Shown here: piece by piece, positions 54,416 to 61,233 of the stretch | How positions within the stretch are numbered: position 1 is the first letter of the stretch | Layout of the letters: every line of letters starts with the position of its first letter | Assembly (NCBI RefSeq): GCF_907165205.1 | Contig: NC_058192.1 | Coordinates: 34,190,001 to 34,254,000, forward strand | Origin: Coccinella septempunctata | Lineage: Eukaryota > Arthropoda > Insecta > Coleoptera > Coccinellidae | Direction of reading: 5' to 3' | DNA: 64,000 nucleotides | The notes under the pieces: model-generated | What the model saw: only the letters and a program-made list of their open reading frames with translations | What the model was told of the DNA's origin: nothing | The model's database searches: none | Position numbers and translations under genes: made by a program

Positions 54416-54988
54416 CTCTCAGGAGCGACCAACTTCTCCTCGAGTCTGTGCAGCGTTGGAATACAAGAATTCCTTTTGGGAGGATAAGGCCAGACTACCA
54501 GGCTCGTTTGAGGTTAATGAACCTACAATCCTTTGAGGATCGACGTAACAGAGGAGATCTTATTGTTACCTACCGGGCTTTGCATGGATTCTTCGGTGTG
54601 AATCTTGATCACCTCTACATGAGAAGCAGCACACAACTCCGTGGCCATGCCTTCAAACTAGCGAAGGAGAATTTCAGGACCACACTGCGACAAACGTTCC
54701 TTTCCAACCGGGTTTTTGACAGATGGAATGGGCTGCCTCACACTGTTGTTGACGCTGATTCGGTTAACACGATCGAAAAACCGACTCGACCGGCTTATTC
54801 GCGACCAGAATTGACTTTTTCATGTTACTGTGAATAGGTGCTTATTTCTCGGGTTTTGTTTTTTTTTTTCATTTCTTTGTGCCCATTGCATTCGAGTGTT
54901 TTTTTTTTCTCTTTGTAATTTTGAGTTTATGGGTGAAAACCCCTACTCTTTTTGTTTATTAATAATAATAATAATAATAATAATAATT
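54416..54988 (+). mobile_element. Element C copy 2 (duplicated with its satellite flanks)
   Basis: This copy has the same 5' breakpoint (GTGTGAT then CTCTCAGG) and the same 3' junction as 52,554-53,124. It therefore arose by duplication of the surrounding block and not by a second retrotransposition. The AAT tail lies at about 54,959-54,988. Confidence 0.85.
54448..54837 (+). pseudogene. RT C-terminal fragment of element C, copy 2
   Basis: This 129-codon frame is identical to the copy at 52,586-52,975 except for one substitution I can see: SNQVFD is replaced by SNRVFD. The arginine form is the one usual in the family, so copy 2 may keep the ancestral residue. It lacks the catalytic domain and is non-functional by itself. 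Confidence 0.75.
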
Positions 54989-55558
54989 CCTCAAAAACTG
55001 TTGAACCAATTCGACCCAAATCTTGAAACTGCACATAGTTTTCGAATTGAGATGCACATGTTGAATTTCAGTTCGATAGTTCAGATAGGAATTGAGATTT
55101 CAGTGGTCTATTCGGCAAAGTGTGATATCAATTCCTCGAAAACTGTTGGATCAATTCGAACCAAATCTTGAAACTGCACATAGTTTTCGAATTGAGATGC
55201 ACAATTTGAATTTCAGTTCGATAGTGCAGATAGGAATTGAGATTTCAGCAAAGTGTGATATCAATTCCTCGAAAACTGTTGGTTCAATTCGAACCAAATC
55301 TTGAAACTGCACATAGTTTTCGAAATGAGATGCACATGTTGAATTTCAGATCGATAGTTCTAATAGGAATGGAGATTTCAGAAGTCGATTCGACAAAATA
55401 TCATTTCAATTCCTAAGGAACTATTGGATCAATTCGAACCAAATCTTGAAACTGCACATAATTTCCGGATTGAGATGCACATGTTGAATTTCAGTTCGAT
55501 AGTTCAGATAGGAATTGAGATTTCAGTGGTCAATTCGGCAAAGTGTGATATCAATTCC

Positions 55559-56559
55559 ATCATCTTCAGCTTTCTTTTTTAGGTCACTCCACGAGTTGTC
55601 CTCAAACAGTATAGCGGTATCATCGGCAAATGACAGAATTTTGCCCTTCAGCTTCAATTTCAGGAGACCATTTACATACAATATGAAGAGAAGAGGGCCC
55701 AGAACCGTACCTTGGGGCACTCCGTATGTGACTTTCTTCATATTACTAACCACTTTATTGATTTTCACGGCCTGTTTACGATCTGTCAAATAACTCCTTA
55801 GGAATTCAAGCATCTTACCACGAAATCCATATTTCTCCAGCTTATTTAGTAGCTTTTCGTGGCTGACAGTATCGAATGCTTTTGACAAATCAATAAATAT
55901 GCACAAAACAGGAATATTTTTATCCATCCTATCATAGATATGATTTGTGAGCTCTTTTATAGCATCTTCAGTGCTCATTTTCTCCCGAAATCCATATTGG
56001 TTTTCTGATAAAATGTTATGCTTCTTGAGAAATTTCACCATTCTACTCTTTATCAGTCCTTCTAATATTTTGGCCAAATGTGACAGCAATGAAATAGGTC
56101 GATAGTTCGACGGTTCAACTCTCTCTCCATTTTTATAGATGGGTATTATCAAACCTGTTTTTATTTCATCTGGGAATGATCCATGTGTAAAACAGCTATT
56201 GAAGATATCTGACAGAGGTTCTGCTATTTCATTTTGGATTTTCTTTAGCGTTTCCGCCCTTAAATTGTCAATACCAGGCGATTTCTTCGATTTCGATTTG
56301 TTTATCATTTTCTTAATTTCTTCAGGGTTTGTCGGACCTAAGTAAAAACTGTTTTTTAATTCAAATTTCTCATGCGGATGATACTCAGGATCAGGAATTT
56401 TTTCCGCATATACTTTACATATGTTTGCAAAGTATGTATTTAAAGTATCAGCTATTTCTATGTCATCACGGATGATTTCGTTGTTTTTTCCTCTAATTTT
56501 TACAATTTTATTCTTAGATCGCTTTTTCTGCTGAAATTCAATTATATGTTTCCATATTG
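55559..56559 (-). mobile_element. Element A, 3'-ward piece (RT region)
   Basis: This is minus-strand non-LTR sequence between satellite (left, ending TCAATTCC at 55,558) and the 5' end of element B (right). Read on the minus strand it carries the end of the linker and most of the reverse transcriptase. It stops abruptly about 20 codons after the FADD box, with no 3' UTR or tail. It is continuous with the piece at 60,488-61,233 once element B is removed: the right piece ends at a Lys-Glu-Pro-Ser-Ala stretch and the left piece resumes at Ile-Trp-Lys-His in the same reading sense. Confidence 0.85.
55559..56559 (-). pseudogene. Element A reverse transcriptase, truncated at both ends
   Basis: The frame is open across the whole piece on the minus strand; its first internal ATG is at 56,308. 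Numbered from that Met, the motifs are SPGIDNL (10-16), YRPISLLSHLAKILEGL (69-85), YGFREKMST (105-113), motif A FIDLSKAFDTV (138-148, catalytic D140), GVPQGTVLGPLLF (197-209) and motif C FADD (227-230). This is the canonical order of a non-LTR reverse transcriptase, with all three catalytic aspartates present. About 20 residues after FADD the frame enters satellite at 55,558, so the thumb and C-terminal region are missing. Upstream of the Met, an IWKHIIEFQQKKRSKNK linker reaches the element B junction at 56,559. The family is Jockey/CR1-like by motif style; no RNase H domain is seen. Confidence 0.88.
56555..56559. repeat. Candidate target-site duplication of element B, left
   Basis: TATTG precedes element B and TATTG also ends it at 60,483-60,487. 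The right copy overlaps the TTA-repeat tail, so only the final TTG or ATTG is independent evidence. Removing B with one copy restores an uninterrupted element A reading frame across the site. Confidence 0.6.
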
Positions 56560-56566
56560 AAGAAAG

Positions 56567-57613
56567 ATGGCGACGATTGAGGACGAACTAAAGTTGCGTC
56601 CCGATAAAGGTGACAAAAAACCCAAACAAAAGTGTGCAGGTTGTGACCATAAAGTTGTGAATTCGGTCCAGTGCGGGAAGTGTTTTGAAAACTTCCATCC
56701 ATCATGCATTAGGCTGGCAGGAGATCGCAAGGATGCAATTTGTAAGCACGTACCAGTGAAAAAAAAATCAGAAGAACTGTCATTATCTTATGATGAACTG
56801 ATGGTTCAAAATAAAATATTAAATTTAGAAAATGAGTACCTGAAAAGATTGCTAGAAGAGTGCCAGGAAAACAACAGAATCCTCCGAGAAAATAATAAAC
56901 TCCTTTCTGATAAGGTTAGTTTCAAAATTGAGAAGTCGGATCACGAATCCTACAGTCAAATGTTGAAAAAAAATGTAAATGTTGATAAATATGATAACAC
57001 GTCAATGGAGAAGAGACAGACGCAGAAACAAACAACTGACCTACGACCATCGAAAGACAAATTAAGTCAAAGTCAACTGACGGAAGTGAATGACAGCAGA
57101 ATGAAAGAGCACAACCGAACTACGATATCGGACGAAAGCAAACAAAACAATAATACGGAACATGAAAACACGGGGAGAAATTCAAGCAATTCGGAAATTC
57201 CATGGAGGACGATTAAACCGAAACGCCCAAAAATTATTGGTACAGCTACAAACAATGAAAACCAAACTACATTTCAAGGTAGGGACGTTCCCGTTAAAAA
57301 AGTATGGCTATTTCTTTCGAAAATTAAAAGAGGTGTAACGGAAGAAATAATAAAAACCTATATAACAGATAAATTGGAAACGTCGAAAGAAGAACAAATT
57401 ATTGTAAATAAAATTAACACATATCACCAAATTGCTGATAATGAATGTTTCCAGGTAGGACTAGACTTTAAGCATAAAGAACAGGTATATGACTGTAAAT
57501 TCTGGCCGTCAGGGGTTGCTTTTTCGAGGTACCGATTTAATTATAATAGGAAATCAGTAGGCATTACATCGTCTCCGACAATTTTTCAACAGGAATCTAC
57601 GAACCCCAAGTAA
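56567..57613 (+). CDS. Element B ORF1 protein (PHD-like finger, coiled coil)
   Basis: This is an intact 348-codon ORF. The start is AAAGATGG with purine at -3 and G at +4, a favourable context, and lies 7 bp into the element. Residues 23-59 form a PHD-like zinc finger: C23-x2-C26, C36-x2-C39, H44-x2-C47, C59. The eighth ligand expected at 62 is valine (CKHV), so the second site looks incomplete. Residues 69-116 are rich in heptad Leu, Glu and Lys (LNLENEYLKRLLEECQENN) and should form a coiled coil, as in ORF1 proteins that trimerise and bind the element RNA. Residues 117-235 are polar and low complexity. Residues 238-330 form a compact C-terminal domain ending in FWPSGVAFSRYRF, a pattern I associate with PHD-containing ORF1 proteins of insect-type elements. 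The probable role is RNA binding in the retrotransposition particle. The stop TAA overlaps the start of the ORF2 frame. Confidence 0.85.
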   Translation: MATIEDELKLRPDKGDKKPKQKCAGCDHKVVNSVQCGKCFENFHPSCIRLAGDRKDAICKHVPVKKKSEELSLSYDELMVQNKILNLENEYLKRLLEECQENNRILRENNKLLSDKVSFKIEKSDHESYSQMLKKNVNVDKYDNTSMEKRQTQKQTTDLRPSKDKLSQSQLTEVNDSRMKEHNRTTISDESKQNNNTEHENTGRNSSNSEIPWRTIKPKRPKIIGTATNNENQTTFQGRDVPVKKVWLFLSKIKRGVTEEIIKTYITDKLETSKEEQIIVNKINTYHQIADNECFQVGLDFKHKEQVYDCKFWPSGVAFSRYRFNYNRKSVGITSSPTIFQQESTNPK

Positions 57614-57686
57614 ATTAGCACCAACTAAAATAAAAATAATCAATCTCAATACACAATGTCTCAAAAATAAAATCAGTCAGTTAAAT

Positions 57687-58553
57687 TTGCTACTGAATGA
57701 ACTAAACCCAGAAATAGTGTGCATTACTGAGCATTGGTATAGTCAAGATGAGAGTATCCTTTTCCCTCACATTAATATTGACAATTATAATATTGCTGAC
57801 TACTTCTGCAGATCGAATCTAAAATGTGGAGGAGCCATGATAATGGTCCGAAATTCGTTACCATATAAATTAATTGGAAGTATCAACGAATTTAAAGAAG
57901 AAATAAATTTAGAAATAGCAGCAATAGAAATCCCTGAACAGAAGCTAATAGTATTTACTGTTTACAGATCACAGAAAGCGAACTTGGAAAATTTTTTGAA
58001 CAAGTTAGAACAAGTTTTTGAAAATATCATTATGAACAGAAAATACTCAACATATAAGTGGATTATTTGCGGTGATTTCAACGTAAATATATTGAATGAA
58101 AGCAAAGAGAAGAATAAACTATTGGATTTATTCAGATGCTACAATGGTCACCATAAATTCGAAGAACCATCAAGAATAACTGTCGACACATCGACTTGTG
58201 TTGATAACGTTGTCTGCAACTTCAATCCTAGTAATACAAGTACTTCGAACTTGCACATGGGGGATCATTCTGCGCAGATTATGTCATTCATATCTGAAAA
58301 AAAAAATCCAACCTTAAATGAGTGTAACAAGACCTACAGAAAAATCACAAATCAAGGAATAAATAACATCAAACTCAAACTAAATTCAATTAACTGGAAA
58401 AATATACTCACCCCCTTAGCGGCAGAAAAAAGCTTTCAAGTGTTCTTCAATCAGCTAAGAAACTTGTTCGAGGTTGAGTTTCCTGAAAAGAAAAGAAATA
58501 ATAAAAACAAAAATAAATATATCATTGAAAATAATGATGAAACAAAAAAATAA
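57687..58553 (+). pseudogene. Endonuclease module of element B ORF2
   Basis: This is the bulk of the APE-like nuclease, which would nick target DNA to prime reverse transcription. Glu in ITEHW, Asp/Asn in GDFNV and Asp-His in GDHSAQ are in the expected order and spacing for the endonuclease/exonuclease/phosphatase fold. The domain truly begins upstream: codons 57,609-57,686 encode the first strand and the catalytic-type Asn in INLNTQ. The frame ends at TAA (58,551-58,553), just after a run of seven A, where comparison with the continuing linker in the next frame shows a single-base indel. Confidence 0.85.
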
Positions 58554-58899
58554 AAGATAAACTGGACATACTGGACACCATATTCAGAGTATCTAGATCT
58601 AAAGAAGCACTAAGAGAATATAAACTGTGTAAGGAAGAATTGAAAGAGTGCTTGGAAAACACCAAGAAACAAAGAAATGAAGAACTTATAAAAAATTCAA
58701 ACAACAAGACTAAAACAATATGGTCTATTATTAAAAGGGAAACTGCAAAAAATAAGAATACACAAACTAACAGTATATTAGACGCTGACGCCTTCAACCG
58801 ATATTTCTCTTCTGTGGATGAGCGGATGTTGAAGATTCCTTCAAATTGCAAGAGTGAAGCTATCAAGTTATTAGAGCAAAAAATCTTAAAAGATGTGAA

Positions 58900-60405
58900 T
58901 TGGTAGAATTTCAACGAATAACAGAATTAGAGATAATAAGTATTATGAAGGAAATCAAAGGCAAAGAAACACCGGATATATATGGTATGACAACCACATT
59001 CATAAAATCCATCTGTATCGAAATTGCAGAACCACTAGCCATAATTTTCAATAAGTGTCTTTCTGAAGGTCACTTTCCAGAAGCACTTAAGACTGCTAGA
59101 GTATTGCCTATTTACAAGAAGGGCGATGATAGTGATCCGTCGAATTACCGTCCGATTTCGATTTTACCGACTTTGTCGAAAATTCTCGAAGAAATAATCA
59201 GAAAAAGACTCTCAGCGCATTTTGAAGACAACGGCATTCTTGGCAGCCATCAGCATGGTTTCAGAAACACGAAATCTACAACAACGTTGCTGTTGGCGCT
59301 GCTGAAGGACATAATCAGCGCACTTGATTCGAAGTGGATAGCGAAGATTGCTTCACGAGATTTGTCGAAGGCTTTCGACACTGTAAACCATGATATTCTT
59401 ATAGATAAGCTGAAATATTATGGACTGAGGGGTCCAGCCTTGAATTTGATCTGCTCGTTTCTTTCAAACAGATCACAGTGTGTTCACTGGAATGGTGCGA
59501 TGTCGAAGGAGAGAAGCGTAGGGTCTGGAGTTCCTCAGGGTTCGAAGTTGGGTCCATTGCTGTTCATAATCTTTATGAATGACCTGGATTTGGAGTCTGA
59601 TGGTGTCAAGAGATTTGTCAGAACTCTTTTATTTGCTGATGACACCTCCTTTGTCATGAAAGCCTCAGAGGAGGCAAAACTCCAGCTGACAACTGAATAT
59701 GTGCTACTGACCTCTGAAAACTGGTTCCGGTGTAACTCCCTCTCCATCAATGAATCCAAAGATCAATTTCTCCAAATCAAAAGCCACAAAAACAATTCAA
59801 TAAAATTACTCGGATTGATGGTGGACGGAGCTCTATCTTGGGAAACACATATTGTTGAAATTAGGAAGAAACTCACAGTAGCCCTATACTCTATTGCAAT
59901 AATGAGTAGATTTTCTTCTGAACAGGCAGCTCTCATTACCTACTTCGCCAATTTCCATTCAGTTGTTTCATATGGAATTCTCCTGTGGGGTACATCGGTT
60001 CATGGCAGGGATCTCCTGATTCTCCAGAAAAGGGCAGTAAGAACAATCTTGAACCTAAAATATACAGACAGCTGTAGAGAACCTTTCAAAATCCTCAAAA
60101 TACTTACCATACCAGCAATATATATTTTGGAATGCGCCACATACGTTCACAAGAACTTGGACAACTTTCCTGCCAATGGTTTGTTCCATCGGTTTGACAC
60201 AAGGAGTAGAGATAAACTTACCATCCCTTATCATCAGAGAAAATTCGTCCAACAAGGAGTCGATTACTGGGGCCCAAAAATTTACAATAAACTTCCTGAT
60301 GCCATAAAGCAGCTTAACGGAAAGAAATTCAAAAACAATTTGAAAAATATGCTACTTAAAAATACCATATACTCTCTAGAAGAATTCTTCCAAAATGAAA
60401 TTTGA
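58900..60405 (+). pseudogene. Reverse transcriptase module of element B ORF2
   Basis: This is a 501-codon open stretch with every core RT motif. The three catalytic aspartates (D154, D247 and D248, counted from the TTG at 58,900) are intact. Motif A is slightly unusual upstream (IASRDLSKAFD, where a hydrophobic residue normally precedes the Asp), which may be a degenerated position. The C-terminus is complete to NEI and TGA, with a leucine-rich tail but no RNase H domain. It lacks its own start codon and is separated from the endonuclease by the frameshifts, so it cannot be made as one protein from this copy. Confidence 0.88.
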
Positions 60406-60453
60406 AAAATTTGTATTTTCTGACGTGACATGTAATGTTTTGATGTTGAAATA

Positions 60454-60486
<33 letters not shown>

Positions 60487-60487
60487 G
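60406..60487 (+). other. Element B 3' UTR and TTA-repeat tail
   Basis: A 45-bp untranslated segment (GAAAAATTTGTATTTTCTGACG...) is followed by about 11 TTA units (60,454-60,486) ending in TTG at the junction. Trinucleotide tails are typical of several non-LTR groups in place of poly(A), and the repeat probably guides reverse transcription initiation. It is followed directly by CAGACGGCTCC of element A. Confidence 0.85.
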
Positions 60488-61233
60488 CAGACGGCTCCTT
60501 TTTACTATGTTCAATGCATTTTTGTAAGTATGTTTTTTTTTGCCACATGTATTAGTTTTTGTAGTTTATTTCTGTAATTTCTATATTCCTGCTTCAGAAA
60601 CTCATCAGTGGGGTTGGATCGAAGCGCCTTATAAATAAGATTTTTTTTTTGTTTATCGATGACAAGAGTCCCCTTGTAATCCATTTTTGTTTCGGTCGTT
60701 GTTTATTATTTAAGTGAACATTTGTTGTATTTTGCTTTATATGTCTTTTTAATATTTCAATAAAATTCACAATCATTTCATTAGGACTTTTCGTTTCATA
60801 AACCATACGCCAATCTTCACTAGATAGCGCTAATTTTAATTTATCGTAGTTTACGAAACTACTAGTTTGGGAAAAGCTGTTACTTCCTGGTTTCTCAAAC
60901 TCATCATCGACTCTTACAGTAGCAAACGTAGGGAAGTGATCCGTAATATTGAATTTTATTATGTAACCTTTTGTAATGATATTTTCTTTTCCGCTTTTTT
61001 TCCATACAAAGAAATGGTCAAGACAACTTCCACTTTCCGGTCTAGTGATCTTATTTATTAATGAGAAATAGCCATACATGCTCATAACATTTTTATAGTG
61101 TTCTACGTTTTTGTCATTGCCATCTAAGAGGTTTATATTTATATCTCCAGTGATTATATGCATGTCTGATAAATTTTTACTCACTTTATTCAAGTACCCC
61201 AAAAGATTCTGATTAAAAAGTTCCGTAAATGAA
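60488..61233 (-). mobile_element. Element A, 5'-ward piece (endonuclease and linker)
   Basis: This is minus-strand sequence between the tail of element B (left) and satellite (right; satellite resumes at ATCAATTCGTACC, 61,234). It carries the C-terminal half of an APE endonuclease and the start of the endonuclease-RT linker. ORF1 and roughly the first third of the endonuclease are missing. Together with 55,559-56,559 the surviving A fragment is about 1.75 kb and is internal, lacking both natural ends. Confidence 0.83.
60488..61233 (-). pseudogene. Element A endonuclease C-terminal half and linker
   Basis: Read on the minus strand, the fragment begins with SFTELFNQNLLGYLNK and shows ITGDININLLDG (the GDxN metal-binding block), SGSCLDHFFV and ITDHFPTF (the terminal Asp-His pair). 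The QKWITRGLLSSINKKK linker follows. The first frame stops at 60,594 (on the plus strand), but the protein continues in another frame as NPTDEFLKQEYRNYRNKL after a shift in a 10-base A run (T run at 60,641-60,650). After a second shift in a 9-base run (T at 60,533-60,541) it continues as YLQKCIEHSKKEPSA up to the B insertion. Both shifts are at homopolymers, so they are either decay or sequencing error. Fusion with satellite adds about 17 spurious codons at its N-terminus. Confidence 0.83.

Larger units (their letters stand above)
53663..55545. repeat. Composite 1,862-bp unit, copy 2
   Basis: This is colinear with 51,800-53,662. Only about eight differences were spotted by eye over roughly 1.86 kb, for example CAATGGTC for CAGTGGTC, TTCGGATAGG for TTCAGATAGG, AACCGGG for AACCAGG and one extra T. 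The duplication is therefore recent. Copy 2 ends at the junction with element A. Confidence 0.88.
57561..60405 (+). pseudogene. Element B ORF2: endonuclease-reverse transcriptase, two frameshifts
   Basis: The protein is spread over three frames. Frame 1 (57,561-58,553) is an APE-type endonuclease. The N-terminal KIKIINLNTQCLKNK strand lies before any possible start, and ITEHW, GDFNVNIL, CVDNVV and GDHSAQ supply the metal-binding and catalytic positions. Frame 2 (about 58,541-58,906) is a basic linker with IWSIIKRE. Frame 3 (58,900-60,405) is the reverse transcriptase; counting from the TTG at 58,900, motifs are YRPISILPTLSKILE (83-97), HGFRNTKST (119-127), DLSKAFDTV (154-162), GVPQGSKLGPLLF (210-222) and FADD (245-248). 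A C-terminal region follows with WGTSV, LQKRAVRTIL, DTRSRDKL and YNKLPDAIK. The first shift lies in or next to an A7 run at 58,544-58,550; the second is near TTGGTAG at 58,900. No ATG opens the frame and it overlaps ORF1, so the parent element probably used reinitiation or frameshifting. Confidence 0.88.
56560..60487 (+). mobile_element. Element B: near-complete non-LTR retrotransposon nested in A
   Basis: This is a 3.9-kb plus-strand element with ORF1 (PHD-like finger and coiled coil), ORF2 (APE endonuclease, linker and reverse transcriptase), a 45-bp 3' UTR and a TTA-repeat tail. It lies inside the linker-coding part of element A in opposite orientation. The 5' end is only 7 bp (AAGAAAG) before the ORF1 ATG, so the element is either nearly full length or trimmed just upstream of the ORF. 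ORF2 has two frameshifts, so this copy is dead. It has no RNase H domain, which with the PHD-type ORF1 fits the Jockey/CR1 group better than the I group; clade assignment is inference. Confidence 0.9.

Noticed and set aside
55515..55793. 92-codon plus-strand frame across the satellite/element A junction
   Set aside because: It is antisense to the element A reverse transcriptase, whose motifs are clear on the minus strand.
58522..58914. 130-codon minus-strand frame rich in Ser, Leu and Phe
   Set aside because: It is the antisense shadow of the Lys-rich ORF2 linker of element B.
56555..60487. Long target-site duplication for element B
   Set aside because: Only TATTG matches, and most of it coincides with the TTA tail, so no more than 3-5 bp can be claimed.
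60282..60548. 88-codon minus-strand frame with an Ile run
   Set aside because: Its first 18 or so codons are real element A linker in its third frame, but the Ile run is the TTA tail of element B and the remainder is antisense of element B ORF2.
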